64,000 nucleotides of DNA from positions 1 through 64,000 of the forward strand of contig NZ_CP011524.1 in assembly GCF_004154955.1 (NCBI RefSeq). The letters are read 5' to 3'. Positions 52,942 through 62,180 of this stretch are shown in pieces. The position numbers were made by a program, and so were the translations under genes. The DNA is from Intestinimonas butyriciproducens (GTDB taxonomy: Bacteria > Bacillota > Clostridia > Oscillospirales > Oscillospiraceae). The notes beneath the pieces are model-generated. The model searched no databases. It saw only the letters and a program-made list of their open reading frames with translations, and was not told the DNA's origin. The stretch's first letter is position 1. Each line of letters begins with the position of its first letter.

Positions 52942-53973
52942 TTACAGGGAAAGGCTTCGTTCGATCCAGGCGCTGCCGATGACCACGTCGCCCTGATAAA
53001 AGACCGCAAGCTGCCCGGGGGTAGGGGCCCGGGCGGGCGTATCCAGCAGAACGTCCACGCCGCCCCGCTCCAGGGGACGGATGACGCCGGGGGCCTCCGT
53101 GCGGGAGTGGCGCAGGCGGACCGTGACCTCCATGGGGCCGTCCAGCGCATCCATGGCGATCCAGTTGGGGCGGGAGCACAGAACGCGGTCCGCCATCAGG
53201 TCCGAGCCGTCGGAGAGGGTGACGGTATTGTGTTCCGGGTCCAGCGAGGAGACGAAATACCGGTGGGGCCCGGAGACGCCCAATCCCCGGCCCTGGCCGA
53301 TGGTGTAGTGGTGGATGCCCAGGTGGCGTCCCAGGACGCGGCCCTCCCCGTCGATAAAGTTGCCGGGCGGCGGCGTAGGGCCTCTGCGGTCCAGCCAGGC
53401 GGCGTAATCCCCGTCTGGGATAAAACAGATCTCCATGGAGTCGGGCTTGTGGGCCACAAAGAGCCCCATCTCCTCTGCAAGGGCCCGGACCTGGACCTTT
53501 TCATAGCCGCCCAGGGGGAAGACAATATGCCGCAGCAGGGCCTGGGTCAGGCGGGAGAGCATGTAGGACTGGTCGTTGGCGGGCTGGCCCTTGCGCAGGA
53601 GCATGCGGCCGTCCGGCCCGGCGGTCACCCGGGCGTAATGGCCGGTGGCGATAAACTCGGCACCCACCTGCTCCCCTACTCTGCCCAGAGCCGGAAATTT
53701 TACCAGAGGGTTGCAGCGGGCGCAGGGCAGGGGCGTGCGCCCTGCCAAATACTCCCGGGCAAAATCGGCGCAGACGAAATGTTCCAGCTCGGCGCGGATA
53801 TCCACAGAGTGGAAGGGCAGGCCCAGGCGGTCCGCCAGCGTCTCGGCGTCCCCGCCTCCCCCCAGGCCGATGTCCAAAAAGACGCAGTGTACATCATAGC
53901 TCTCCCGCAGCAGCGCGGCGGAGACGGCGGAGTCCACTCCGCCGGAAAGTCCCAAAATCAGCTTAGGCTTCAT
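52942..53973 (-). CDS. mnmA: tRNA-specific 2-thiouridylase MnmA
   Basis: MnmA puts sulfur on U34 of tRNA Lys, Glu and Gln. The 343-residue protein has the PP-loop LSGGVDSAV at its N-terminus. The two active cysteines are in LPCARCNPLVKF and MEICFIPDGDY, and HYTIGQGRGLG precedes the C-terminal barrel. It is 17 bases after mnmG on the same strand. The two act on the same wobble uridine (MnmG on C5, MnmA on C2), so the pairing is functional. Confidence 0.96.
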   Translation of the reverse strand: MKPKLILGLSGGVDSAVSAALLRESYDVHCVFLDIGLGGGGDAETLADRLGLPFHSVDIRAELEHFVCADFAREYLAGRTPLPCARCNPLVKFPALGRVGEQVGAEFIATGHYARVTAGPDGRMLLRKGQPANDQSYMLSRLTQALLRHIVFPLGGYEKVQVRALAEEMGLFVAHKPDSMEICFIPDGDYAAWLDRRGPTPPPGNFIDGEGRVLGRHLGIHHYTIGQGRGLGVSGPHRYFVSSLDPEHNTVTLSDGSDLMADRVLCSRPNWIAMDALDGPMEVTVRLRHSRTEAPGVIRPLERGGVDVLLDTPARAPTPGQLAVFYQGDVVIGSAWIERSLSL

Positions 53974-53990
53974 AGATTACCTCCAAGGTG

Positions 53991-55856
53991 TCAGCCCTTT
54001 TCCAGCCAGATCATCAGTGCCGCGATATCCGACGGGCTGACGCCGGAGATGCGGGAGGCCTGACCCAGGTTCAGGGGACGTATTTTATCCAGCTTCTGCC
54101 GGGCCTCTATGCGCAGCACCGGTATGTCCATATAGTCCAGACCGGGAGGCAGCGGCCGGGTCTCCAGCTTCCGCATCTCCTCCACCTGGCGCTGCTGCCG
54201 CGCGATGTACCCCTCGTACTTGAGGGCGATCTCCACCTGCTCCGTCACCTCGGCGCACAGCGTCGGCCGGTCCGGGTCAAAGGGGGCCAGATCGGCATAG
54301 CCCACCCGGGGCCGGCGCAGCAGGTCTCCCAGGCGGGCGCCGTCCCGAGGCGGGGTCTCTCCTCTTTCCGCCAGCATGGCGTTGAGAGCCGGAGAGGGGG
54401 CGGCTCCCGTCCCCTCCAGGCGTTTGATCTCCCGGTCCACGGCGGCGTATTTGTCCAGCACCCGCCGGTACCGCTCCTCGGACACCAACCCCACGGCGCG
54501 GCCCACCGGACACAGCCGGCGGTCCGCGTTGTCCTGCCGGCACAGCAGCCGGTACTCCGTCCGGGAGGTCATGATGCGGTAGGGCTCGTTGGTGCCCTTG
54601 GTCACCAGGTCGTCAATGAGCACACCGATATACCCCTGGTCCCGGGAGAGGATCATGGGCGGCCGGCCCAGCAGCTTCAGCGCGGCGTTGACCCCGGCCA
54701 CGAAACCCTGGACGGCGGCCTCCTCATAGCCGGAGGAGCCGTTGAACTGTCCCGCGCCGTAAAGGCCGGGGATACGAATGTGCTCCAGGGTGGGATAGAG
54801 CTCGGTGGGGTCGCAGCAGTCGTACTCGATGGCGTAGGCGCACCGGGTCATCTCGGCGTGCTCCAGGCCGGGTATGGTGTGGAGCATCTCCACCTGCACG
54901 TCCTCCGGGAGGGAGGAGGAAAAGCCCTGGATATAGAGCTCCTCGGTGTCCAGGCCCATGGGCTCGATAAAGAGCTGGTGCCGGGGCTTGTCGGCGAACC
55001 GGACCACCTTGTCCTCGATGGAGGGGCAGTACCGCGGGCCAACCCCCTCGATGACGCCGGAGTAGAGGGGGGAGCGGTCCAGATTGGCACGGATGACGGC
55101 ATGGGTGTTCTCATTGGTGTAGGTGAGATAGCACACTGCCCGGTTTTCCGGAGGGGTTTTTGTCTCGAAAGAAAAAGGGACCACAGTCTCGTCCCCCGGC
55201 TGGAGCTCCATCCGGGAAAAGTCCACGCTGCGGCGGTTCACCCGGGGGGGCGTGCCGGTTTTGAAGCGGCGGAGTCCGACGCCTAGGGCCCGCAGGCTCT
55301 CCGTCAGGGGGAGGGCGGCGGCCAGACCGTCCGGGCCGGACTGCCGGGTTACGTCTCCCACAATGGTGCGGCCCCCCAGGTAGGTGCCGGTGCAGACCAC
55401 TGCCGCCCGCACCCCATAGACCGCCCCTGTGGAGGTCCGAACGGCGGAGACTTGGCCCGCCTCGGTCAGCACGTCGGTGACCTCCGCCTGCTTGACCCAC
55501 AGATTTTTCTGGAGCTCCAGGGTGTGCTTCATCTGTTTCTGATATTCCCTGCGGTCCGCCTGGGCCCGGAGGGACCAGACGGCGGGGCCTTTTCCCTTGT
55601 TGAGCACCCGATACTGGATGCAGGCGCGGTCCGCACAGCGGGCCATCTCGCCGCCCAGGGCGTCCAGCTCCCGGACCAGATGTCCCTTGCCGGTGCCGCC
55701 GATGGCGGGATTGCAGGGCATATTGCCCACTGCGTCCAGGTTGACCGTGAAGCACACGGTCCGCAGCCCCATCCGCGCGGCGGCCAGGGCGGCTTCTATC
55801 CCGGCGTGTCCCGCGCCGATGACGGCGATATCAAATGTGCCGGCCAGATAGTCCAT
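53991..55856 (-). CDS. mnmG: tRNA uridine-5-carboxymethylaminomethyl modification enzyme MnmG (GidA)
   Basis: MnmG with MnmE adds the cmnm group to C5 of U34. The 621-residue FAD protein begins [23 protein letters not shown] (FAD fold). It has [16 protein letters not shown] with the conserved cysteine and [16 protein letters not shown], and ends with the helical MnmE-binding domain. The ATG is preceded by GGGGGA. Cotranscribed with mnmA. Confidence 0.97.
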   Translation of the reverse strand: MDYLAGTFDIAVIGAGHAGIEAALAAARMGLRTVCFTVNLDAVGNMPCNPAIGGTGKGHLVRELDALGGEMARCADRACIQYRVLNKGKGPAVWSLRAQADRREYQKQMKHTLELQKNLWVKQAEVTDVLTEAGQVSAVRTSTGAVYGVRAAVVCTGTYLGGRTIVGDVTRQSGPDGLAAALPLTESLRALGVGLRRFKTGTPPRVNRRSVDFSRMELQPGDETVVPFSFETKTPPENRAVCYLTYTNENTHAVIRANLDRSPLYSGVIEGVGPRYCPSIEDKVVRFADKPRHQLFIEPMGLDTEELYIQGFSSSLPEDVQVEMLHTIPGLEHAEMTRCAYAIEYDCCDPTELYPTLEHIRIPGLYGAGQFNGSSGYEEAAVQGFVAGVNAALKLLGRPPMILSRDQGYIGVLIDDLVTKGTNEPYRIMTSRTEYRLLCRQDNADRRLCPVGRAVGLVSEERYRRVLDKYAAVDREIKRLEGTGAAPSPALNAMLAERGETPPRDGARLGDLLRRPRVGYADLAPFDPDRPTLCAEVTEQVEIALKYEGYIARQQRQVEEMRKLETRPLPPGLDYMDIPVLRIEARQKLDKIRPLNLGQASRISGVSPSDIAALMIWLEKG

Positions 55857-55888
55857 GACAGTTCCCCCGTTTCCAAGCCGGGATAGAA

Positions 55889-55907
55889 CCCCGGCGATCC
55901 GCCGGGG
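55889..55907. other. Perfect hairpin in the mnmG leader
   Basis: CCCCGGCG pairs with CGCCGGGG over a 3-nt loop between the helicase stop and the mnmG start. No T-run follows on the minus strand, so it is more likely an mRNA structure than a strong terminator. Confidence 0.5.
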
Positions 55908-55954
55908 CGGAATTCAGTTCCGGCCCGCAAGAAGGCAAATATTTCTGAGGCGGT

Positions 55955-57760
55955 TTAATCGTGCTCAATATAATAGGGCTTCATCAGACTGGGCTGCTCG
56001 GTGGAGTCCTTCACCGCCCCGCTCTTCATGGGCAGGGGGGCTGGGCCGCCCCGATGACCGCGGCCATGGTCCTGGCGCTTCTTGGGTGCGGGCGCTGGGG
56101 CGGACGCTTTTTCCTCCCGGGGACGGGGTGCCGGAGAGACGGACTGGGCGGAGGAGGACTTTTTCCGCCTGTGTTTCTTCCCGACGCGCTCCTGAGGCGC
56201 CTGGACACGGCCCTTCTGTGCGGGCACGGACCGGGGGGACAGCAGCCGGGCGGTGGCGTCCATAATGCGGTCGGAGCCGAGGGGATCGGGGCGGCGGAAA
56301 TCCTCATATCCGGCCTCCGACGTGCCGGCGGTCCGTTCGGGAAGCACGGCGTCCAACTTGTGGGAGAGCTCCCCCTCCGCCTTCTGCCAGCGGGGAGCGC
56401 GGCGCTTCCTGCCGCCCTCCCCCTTTGGCGCGGACACGGGGACCGCCTGGACCTTTTGGGGCTTTGCCGCGGGCGACTTGGCTGGCTCCGCCCCCCGGCG
56501 CTGCTCCTCCTCCGCGGCGGCCTTTGCGGCCGTGTCACGGGCCCGGCGGCGCTCCTTGGCGGCGGCGCGGGCCTCCGCATCGTCGGCGTTCACGGCCCGC
56601 CCCTTGGCGTCCCTGGGGGCCTCAAAGACCTCCATGGGCCAGGGGTGTTCCTCCACCACGGGGATTTTCTGGCCGATCAGCTTTTCGATCCCCCTGAGGT
56701 ACTCCTTCTCGGCGAAGTCGCAGAAGGAGACGGCGCAGCCCCCGTGGCCGGCCCGCCCGGTGCGGCCGATGCGGTGGACGTAGGTCTCGGGGACCTCGGA
56801 AAGATTGTAATTGAATACGTGGGAGAGCTCCTCGATGTCGATGCCCCGTGCGGCGATGTCGGTGGCCACCAGGACCTGGGTCCGACCGGCCTTGAAGTCG
56901 CTGAGTGCCTGCTGCCGGGCGGTCTGGGATTTGTTCCCGTGGATAGCGGCGGCGGAGATGCCCGCCTTCATCAGGTCTCCCGCCACCTTATTGGCCCCGT
57001 GCTTGGTGCGGGTGAACACCAGAGCATTTTTGACCCGCATTTCCCGGATGAGGTGGGAGAGAAGCTTGGACTTGTTGCTCTTGTCCACAAAGCAGAGCTT
57101 CTGGTCGATGACCTCCACCGGGGAGGACACCGGGTCCACCGCCACCCGGGCAGGGTCATGCAGAAGGCCGTTCACCAGGTCCATGACCTCGGGGGGCATG
57201 GTGGCGGAGAAAAAGAGGGTCTGCTTTTTCGGCGGGAGGAGCTTGAGTACCCGGCGGACATCGTGGATAAACCCCATGTCCAGCATGCGGTCGGCCTCGT
57301 CCAGGACGAAGATCTCCACCCGGCTCAGGTCCAGCAGGCCCTGACCCTGGAGGTCCAGCAGACGGCCGGGCGTGGCCACCAGAATGTCCAGGCCCCGCTT
57401 GATCTTGTCCACCTGGGGCTGCTGGCCAACGCCGCCGAAGATGACGGCGGAGCGAAGGGGCAGATTCCTCCCGTAGGCCTCAAAGCTCTCCTGGATCTGG
57501 AGGGCCAGCTCCCGGGTGGGGGTGAGGATCAGGGAGCGGATATACCGCGGGCCCACCACCACATCGGCGTTGAGACGCTGGAGGATGGGGGTGGCAAAGG
57601 CGCAGGTCTTGCCGGTGCCCGTCTGGGCGCAGCCCAGCACGTCCCGGCCCAGCAGCGCCGGGGGGATGGCCCCCGCCTGAATGGGGGTGGGCTCGGCATA
57701 GCCCTGGGCGTCCAGCGCCCGGAGAATGGGGGCGATAAGCCCCAGATCCTTAAAATTCAT
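55955..57760 (-). CDS. DEAD-box RNA helicase, RhlE-like
   Basis: This 601-residue helicase remodels RNA. ATG 57760 ([16 protein letters not shown]) is preferred over an upstream TTG. The core has the Q motif (EPTPIQ), motif I AQTGTGKT, Ia PTRELA, II DEAD, III SAT, and [12 protein letters not shown]. From about residue 385 it carries a long, low-complexity tail of Ala/Lys/Arg/Pro repeats ([17 protein letters not shown]), typical of RNA-tethering tails of cold-adapted helicases. It probably shares a transcript with the kinase-like gene upstream. Confidence 0.93.
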   Translation of the reverse strand: MNFKDLGLIAPILRALDAQGYAEPTPIQAGAIPPALLGRDVLGCAQTGTGKTCAFATPILQRLNADVVVGPRYIRSLILTPTRELALQIQESFEAYGRNLPLRSAVIFGGVGQQPQVDKIKRGLDILVATPGRLLDLQGQGLLDLSRVEIFVLDEADRMLDMGFIHDVRRVLKLLPPKKQTLFFSATMPPEVMDLVNGLLHDPARVAVDPVSSPVEVIDQKLCFVDKSNKSKLLSHLIREMRVKNALVFTRTKHGANKVAGDLMKAGISAAAIHGNKSQTARQQALSDFKAGRTQVLVATDIAARGIDIEELSHVFNYNLSEVPETYVHRIGRTGRAGHGGCAVSFCDFAEKEYLRGIEKLIGQKIPVVEEHPWPMEVFEAPRDAKGRAVNADDAEARAAAKERRRARDTAAKAAAEEEQRRGAEPAKSPAAKPQKVQAVPVSAPKGEGGRKRRAPRWQKAEGELSHKLDAVLPERTAGTSEAGYEDFRRPDPLGSDRIMDATARLLSPRSVPAQKGRVQAPQERVGKKHRRKKSSSAQSVSPAPRPREEKASAPAPAPKKRQDHGRGHRGGPAPLPMKSGAVKDSTEQPSLMKPYYIEHD

Positions 57761-57854
57761 TCGACGTTCGATCCTTCTCAATCAATTTTTGGCGCGGCGA
57801 ACGGGGCGCGCCTGTGCGCGCCCTATGACAGGCGGAGGTCCGCCCTCCGGGCGC

Positions 57855-58349
57855 TCACCGCAGCGCCCGGAGCACCAGAGCCACGGTCTCCTCCAGGGAC
57901 TGCCGCCCCACGTCCACAGTGAGATCGGCATAATTCCGATAGAGCGGCGCGCGGTAGGCGAAGAGGTCGGCCAGAGTTTCGCCCGGAGCCATTGCAATGC
58001 CCCGGGTGCTGATATTATTGAGCCGGCGCTCCAGCTCCTCAAGCGGCAGATGCAGATAGACGATCCGGCCCAGCGCCTTCAGGTGGGACATGGCCCGCTC
58101 CCGGCACACCGCGCTCCCCCCGGGCGCGATGACGGTGCCGCGGCACTCCACGGAGCAGATGGCGTCGGCCTCCACATCCAGAAAGGCCTCCACGCCCAGC
58201 GAGTCCACCAGAGACTGCAGGAGGGCGCCCTCCCGCTGCTGAATGACCAGATCGGTATCTAAAAACGCATAGCCCAGGGTCTTTGCCAGGAGTACGCCGA
58301 CCGTACTCTTGCCCGCCCCCGGCATGCCGATGAGTATAATGTTATCCAT
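57855..58349 (-). CDS. Shikimate-kinase-fold protein
   Basis: This 164-residue P-loop kinase has Walker A GMPGAGKST, DTD (residues 32-34), the glycine-rich APGGSAV and a C-terminal RAPLYRNYADLTV. The overall pattern is AroK-like. The shikimate-binding arginine normally found in the GxxxFRxxE helix is Leu here (GVEAFLDVE). Either substrate binding has shifted or this paralogue phosphorylates something else. Its mRNA begins with a 68-nt hairpin. No other aromatic-pathway gene is nearby. Confidence 0.82.
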   Translation of the reverse strand: MDNIILIGMPGAGKSTVGVLLAKTLGYAFLDTDLVIQQREGALLQSLVDSLGVEAFLDVEADAICSVECRGTVIAPGGSAVCRERAMSHLKALGRIVYLHLPLEELERRLNNISTRGIAMAPGETLADLFAYRAPLYRNYADLTVDVGRQSLEETVALVLRALR

Positions 58350-58387
58350 GGCCGTGCCCCTTAGTTTCTCTGAAATCCTGCAGCATC

Positions 58388-58455
58388 ATACCCGCGATGG
58401 ACAAGGGGCAATCCGGTGTTTCGGGCACGGATCGTCCCCTGTCCATCAAGGGTAT
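58388..58455 (-). ncRNA. Long leader hairpin at the start of the kinase-like mRNA
   Basis: Three stacked stems pair across 58388-58455: ATACCC/GGGTAT, then a 12-13 bp stem (GATGGACA plus GGGG with its complement, one bulge), then ATCCG with a GTG/CAC top. The predicted transcription start from the promoter at 58490-58462 coincides with the outer stem. It has no T-run, so it looks like a structured 5-prime leader rather than a terminator. No known riboswitch class was recognised. Confidence 0.6.
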
Positions 58456-58461
58456 CGAATC

Positions 58462-58490
58462 ATTATAACAAAAAAAGCGCGCTCTGGCAA
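58462..58490 (-). promoter_or_regulatory. Promoter of the kinase-like/helicase unit
   Basis: On the minus strand TTGCCA (58490-58485) and perfect TATAAT (58467-58462) are 17 bases apart. Confidence 0.85.
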
Positions 58491-58545
58491 ATCCTTTTGC
58501 CGGAGCGCGCCGGTTTCTCAAAAGCCTCGTGCAGGAGCGCGCAGC

Positions 58546-59319
58546 TCAGGGTGCGCTCCCCTTGCTCTTCGCAGTCCCCACCCCCGCGGCCTCCTTGGCC
58601 TCCTCAGTGCCGACAAAGGTGAGCGTGGAGTAGTTTTGATACATCCGCCGGTCGGGAAAGTGGACGTCCAGAAAGACGTCCACCGGGTTTTGGGGCGGGC
58701 GGCCCATCTGCCGGGCGTCCCAGCGGGCCAGCGCCGCGGCGGAGAGCAGGATGTTGACCGCCATGAACCCCGTCAGCGCCCAGGTGAGGGGCTTGCCGAT
58801 CGGGCCGGGGATGCGACCGATCCAGCGGCACATGCGGGGATAGAGGTCCTTTACCCAGAGCACGGCGGCCACCCCCCAGAACATGGAGTAGAGAAGGCTC
58901 ACCCGGCCGTTGATGTTGAGAGGGATGTGGCTGTAATCCCAGAAGCAGGCCCCGAACAGCACCTCCTGGACCCAGGAGCACAGGTATTCGTAGGCCCCTC
59001 CCAGCACCGTGCCCGCCAGAAAGATCACCAGATCCCGCCGCCCGGTGAGGCGGTGGAAGCACACGGTAAACAGCACCGCGCCCAGGCCCCACACCAGAGA
59101 GAACTGCCCGTAGATGAGTCCGCTGCGGTTCTGGAGCTCCCCACGGGTGAGGAGCATGAACAGGGTTTCGGTGATCGCCCCCAGGAAGGAGGCGATAAAA
59201 AACACCCAAAAGAGCTTGTAATAGCTCACGCCCCGGGCAAAAAAGCCGGGAATGGTCTCGGAGGAGGGCTTGGGGACCTGCCCGGCCTTCCCGCCCGGCA
59301 GAAGCTTCGCATCGGTCAT
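58546..59319 (-). CDS. CmpB-type (putative ABC-transporter type IV) membrane protein
   Basis: This 257-residue protein starts at ATG 59319 with GGGAGG upstream. It has six hydrophobic segments and the conserved GLIYGQFSLVWGLGAVLFTV and LGGAYEYLCSWVQEVLFGACFWDYS. These match the clostridial CmpB-like family listed as putative ABC transporter type IV. The W-D-Y-S-x-x-P-L-N-I-N-G-R motif is the hallmark of the family, whose function is unknown. A soluble 50-residue tail follows. Confidence 0.8.
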   Translation of the reverse strand: MTDAKLLPGGKAGQVPKPSSETIPGFFARGVSYYKLFWVFFIASFLGAITETLFMLLTRGELQNRSGLIYGQFSLVWGLGAVLFTVCFHRLTGRRDLVIFLAGTVLGGAYEYLCSWVQEVLFGACFWDYSHIPLNINGRVSLLYSMFWGVAAVLWVKDLYPRMCRWIGRIPGPIGKPLTWALTGFMAVNILLSAAALARWDARQMGRPPQNPVDVFLDVHFPDRRMYQNYSTLTFVGTEEAKEAAGVGTAKSKGSAP

Positions 59320-59406
59320 ACGCGGACCTCCCATGTTTCGATAGAGATCCACTGTACCACAGTATTCTTAAGAACACCCCAAAGAAATTCTTAAATTTTC
59401 CTTGCA

Positions 59407-59643
59407 TCAGTCCCGGCGCTTTTTGGCCGGTGGATAGGGGTCCCTCACATCCGTGCGCCCCATCAGATAATCCACGCTGGTGCCGTAGAGGTCGGCCAGA
59501 CGGCCCCAAATCTCCGGCGGAATAGACCGACCCCCGCTTTCATAGTAGGCATAGGTCCTCTGCGGAAGGCCGATGGATGTCCCCACAAATGCCTGAGACC
59601 AGTCGCTGTCTTCCCGCAAATCTCGAATTCTCCGGAACGTCAT
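59407..59643 (-). CDS. XRE-family transcriptional regulator
   Basis: This 78-residue protein is a single Cro/cI-type helix-turn-helix: FRRIRDLREDSDWSQAFVGTSIGLPQRTYAYYESGGRSIPPEIW. The ending LADLYGTSVDYLMGRTD is typical of small XRE regulators. A GGGGTGAT site precedes ATG 59643. It diverges from a strong promoter with dyad repeats, which it may regulate. Confidence 0.88.
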   Translation of the reverse strand: MTFRRIRDLREDSDWSQAFVGTSIGLPQRTYAYYESGGRSIPPEIWGRLADLYGTSVDYLMGRTDVRDPYPPAKKRRD

Positions 59644-59670
59644 ATCGATCACCCCGGAAAATTTTAACCA

Positions 59671-59715
59671 AGAACAAATTGAGCTATTGACAAAATGAAC
59701 GTTTTGTTCTAATAT
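59671..59715 (+). promoter_or_regulatory. Promoter and possible XRE operator upstream of the 53-residue gene
   Basis: TTGACA (59687-59692) and TAATAT (59710-59715) are 17 bases apart. GAAC-N5-GTTC lies inside the spacer (59697-59709). A wider inverted repeat AGAACAAA (59671-59678) with TTTTGTTCT (59702-59710) flanks the -35. This fits repression by the divergent XRE protein. Confidence 0.75.
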
Positions 59716-59744
59716 ATGGAAAAAAGATAGAAAGAAGGGAAAAC

Positions 59745-59906
59745 ATGGATTCTTATAAGGAGGCCTATCTGGGTCTGTTCAACGCCGTCACCGACTGCAT
59801 CGAGTCGCTGCGGCGGGCCCAGCAGGAGGCGGAAGAGCGGTATCTGGCTCAGGCGGAGGAGGCCCGCTCTGCGCCGGAAATGCCCACCGAGAGCAGCAAT
59901 GCGTAA
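59745..59906 (+). CDS. Small conserved-type protein of 53 residues
   Basis: A frame from ATG 59745 encodes 53 residues (MDSYKEAYLGLFNAVTDCIE, then a Gln/Glu-rich helix with AEERYLAQAEE). AAGAAGGGA lies upstream and the promoter is near consensus. The N-terminus matches a family of short clostridial proteins starting M-x-x-Y-K-x-x-Y-x-x-L-F-x-A-V, whose role is unknown. The last 58 bases overlap the end of the convergent MerR gene. Confidence 0.72.
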   Translation: MDSYKEAYLGLFNAVTDCIESLRRAQQEAEERYLAQAEEARSAPEMPTESSNA

Positions 59907-60685
59907 TTCTCATACCCGCGCACGGACAGCTCGTCCAGCAGAGGGTCCTCAAAGAAGGGGCCGCGCAGGGCGAGGCCCCGGGCGGCGGCGTGGTCCAGCA
60001 CCCGGCGGTAGCCCTCCGCCACCGTGCCGTAGCCGCCGGTGTGGAACAGCGTGAGGTACCGCCCGGCCTGCCTGACATAGAGAGTGGCGTCCCGGCCCGG
60101 CCGACGGGAGACCTGCGTATAGAAGTGGGTATACGCGGACAGGTCCCAGCTCCGCGCCCCCTCCAGCGGGAGCATACAGCCCACGGGGTGGGGACTGCGG
60201 ACGCCGTGGGCCTGGCAGTAGCGCACATGCTCGGCCAGCGAGCGGGCGGAATCTGCATCGCTGGTCATGGGGTGGGAGGGCGTACACACCAGAAGGGCCT
60301 CCGGCTGCACCTCCTCCGCCACCACGCCCGGCGTCCGCGCCAGGGCCGAGCGGGTGAGGGCGGCCTTCTGCCGGGCCAGGTCCCGCATCTGCCGCAGGCG
60401 GCGCAGCTTCCGATCCAGCAGAGCGCCCTCCCGCTCCAGCAGCTCCACCAGCTCCCCGGGACTCCGCCGGTCCAGATAGGCCCTGATCTCGGAGAGGGGC
60501 ATGTCCAGCTCCCGCAGGGTCTCGATGACATGAAAGACCTCCAACTGCTGGGGCGCGTAATAGCGGTAGCCGTTCTGACCCACCCTGGCCGGTGAGAGGA
60601 TGCCCAGCGCGTCGTAGTGAAACAGGGTGTGCTTGGTGACGCCGCAGAGCGCTGCGAATTCCCCTGTGGTAAAGGCCCCGTTCAC
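59849..60685 (-). CDS. MerR-family regulator with GyrI-like effector domain
   Basis: This 278-residue protein has a MerR winged helix (FTTGEFAALCGVTKHTLFHYDALGIL), then a long dimerisation helix. The C-terminal effector-binding domain of the BmrR/GyrI type follows (VVAEEVQPEALLVC, YLTLFHTGGYGTVAEGY). BmrR-like proteins bind drugs or lipophilic cations. GTG 60685 has AAGGGGGG upstream. It diverges from a MATE exporter gene with a MerR-type promoter, so it probably activates that exporter. Confidence 0.9.
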   Translation of the reverse strand: MNGAFTTGEFAALCGVTKHTLFHYDALGILSPARVGQNGYRYYAPQQLEVFHVIETLRELDMPLSEIRAYLDRRSPGELVELLEREGALLDRKLRRLRQMRDLARQKAALTRSALARTPGVVAEEVQPEALLVCTPSHPMTSDADSARSLAEHVRYCQAHGVRSPHPVGCMLPLEGARSWDLSAYTHFYTQVSRRPGRDATLYVRQAGRYLTLFHTGGYGTVAEGYRRVLDHAAARGLALRGPFFEDPLLDELSVRGYENYALLLSVGISGAERASSA

Positions 60686-60723
60686 GGCGCCGCCCCCCTT
60701 ACAGGAAATGTAGAAAATTTTGC

Positions 60724-60754
60724 TTGACTATCGGGTTACCCGATGGTTTAGTAT
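60724..60754 (+). promoter_or_regulatory. MerR-activated promoter of the MATE exporter
   Basis: TTGACT (60724-60729) and TAGTAT (60749-60754) have a 19-bp spacer, the hallmark of MerR-controlled promoters. The spacer holds the perfect 7-1-7 palindrome ATCGGGTTACCCGAT (60730-60744) as operator. Confidence 0.92.
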
Positions 60755-60791
60755 ACCCCTTGCCATCTTTTTATGCAAGCGGGTGAATGCT

Positions 60792-62120
60792 TTGAACAGC
60801 GCGCTGGACCGGGAGTATGGCTTCTGGTCCCTTTTTCGGTTTGCTCTGCCGACCATCATCATGATGATTTTCATGTCGCTCTACACCATCGTGGACGGCA
60901 TCTTCGTCTCCCGGTTCGTGGGCTCCTCCGCCCTGTCGGCGGTAAATATCGTCTACCCCCTTGTCAGCGTGGTCATCGGTCTGGGGGTCATGCTGGCCAC
61001 CGGCGGCAGCGCCGTGGTGGCCCGGAAGCTGGGCGAGGGGGATGAGGAGACGGCCTGCCGTGATCTCACCCTCCTGGTCCTCACCGGGGCGGCGCTGGGG
61101 ACGCTCTTCTCCCTGCTGGGACTGGCGTTCTCCGCCCCCATGTCCCGGCTGCTGGGCGCCAGCGACGCCCTGTTGAACTACTGCGCCGACTACCTGCGCA
61201 TCCTGCTCCTCTTCGCCCCGGCCAGCATCCTCCAGCTCCTGTTCCAGAGCTTTTTCGTCACGGCGGGACGGCCCGGCCTGGGCCTGGGGCTGACGGTGTG
61301 CTCGGGCCTTACCAACGCGGTGTTGGACTATGCGTTCATCGTCCCCCTGGATATGGGCATCACCGGGGCCGCCCTGGCCACTGCGGCGGGCTACTGCGTC
61401 ACCGCCCTGGCGGGGATGGGCTTTTTCGCCCTGCGCGGGAAGGGGCTCCGGTTCCGGCGGCCGCGCTGGGAGAGCAGGATGCTTCTGTACGCCTGCGGGA
61501 ACGGCTCCTCCGAGATGGTGACCAACCTCTCCAACGCCGTGATTACCTTCCTCTTCAACCAGCTCATGCTCTCCCTCCTGGGGGAGGACGGCGTGGCCGC
61601 CATCACCATCGTCCTTTACGCCCAGTTCCTGCTCACCGCCCTCTATATGGGTTTCTCCATGGGGGTGGCGCCGGTGATCAGCTTCAACTATGGGGCGGCC
61701 AACCACGCCCGGCTCCAGCGGGTCTTCCGCTGCTGCCTGGGGTTCATCGCCCTCTCTTCCGCCCTGGTGTTCGGCGCCTCCCTGGGCCTGGCGGAGCTGG
61801 TGGTGGCGGTGTTCTCCCCGGCGGGGACCGCCGTGCACGCCATCGCCCTGGATGGATTTTACAAGTTTGCGCCCGCCTTCCTCTTCGCCGGGCTCAATCT
61901 GTTCGCCTCCGCCCTCTTTACCGCCCTCTCCGATGGGCTGGTATCCGCCGTCATCTCCTTCGCCCGGACCTTCGGTTTTCTGCTGCTGGCCCTGCTGCTG
62001 CTGCCCGGCGTGCTGGGGGTAGACGGAGTGTGGATCGCCGTTCCCTTCGCGGAGCTGGCCTGCTGGGCCCTCTCTATCGGCTTCCTGGCGGCCAAGCGAA
62101 ACAAATATCACTATGTATGA
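60792..62120 (+). CDS. MATE-family multidrug exporter, MerR-linked
   Basis: This 442-residue, twelve-helix MATE protein exports drugs using an ion gradient. It has EYGFWSLFRFALPTIIMMIFMSLYTIVDGIFVSRFVG at the start and the matching second half at MLLYACGNGSSEMVTNLSNAVI. TTG 60792 is the likely start; GTG 60783 is possible, and neither has a strong ribosome-binding site. It is divergent from and probably activated by the adjacent MerR regulator. Confidence 0.88.
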   Translation: MNSALDREYGFWSLFRFALPTIIMMIFMSLYTIVDGIFVSRFVGSSALSAVNIVYPLVSVVIGLGVMLATGGSAVVARKLGEGDEETACRDLTLLVLTGAALGTLFSLLGLAFSAPMSRLLGASDALLNYCADYLRILLLFAPASILQLLFQSFFVTAGRPGLGLGLTVCSGLTNAVLDYAFIVPLDMGITGAALATAAGYCVTALAGMGFFALRGKGLRFRRPRWESRMLLYACGNGSSEMVTNLSNAVITFLFNQLMLSLLGEDGVAAITIVLYAQFLLTALYMGFSMGVAPVISFNYGAANHARLQRVFRCCLGFIALSSALVFGASLGLAELVVAVFSPAGTAVHAIALDGFYKFAPAFLFAGLNLFASALFTALSDGLVSAVISFARTFGFLLLALLLLPGVLGVDGVWIAVPFAELACWALSIGFLAAKRNKYHYV

Positions 62121-62180
62121 ACAGAAAAAGGACACGGCGTGATTTAGTGAAGGAAAACTCCCCCTCTTAGTGAAACAACG

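Noticed and set aside
59697-59709. A LexA box in the promoter of the 53-residue gene
   Set aside because: GAAC and GTTC are separated by five bases rather than four. The adjacent XRE gene is a simpler explanation.
59407-59906. A prophage remnant
   Set aside because: A lone XRE regulator and one small protein, with no integrase, structural genes or attachment sites, do not support a prophage.
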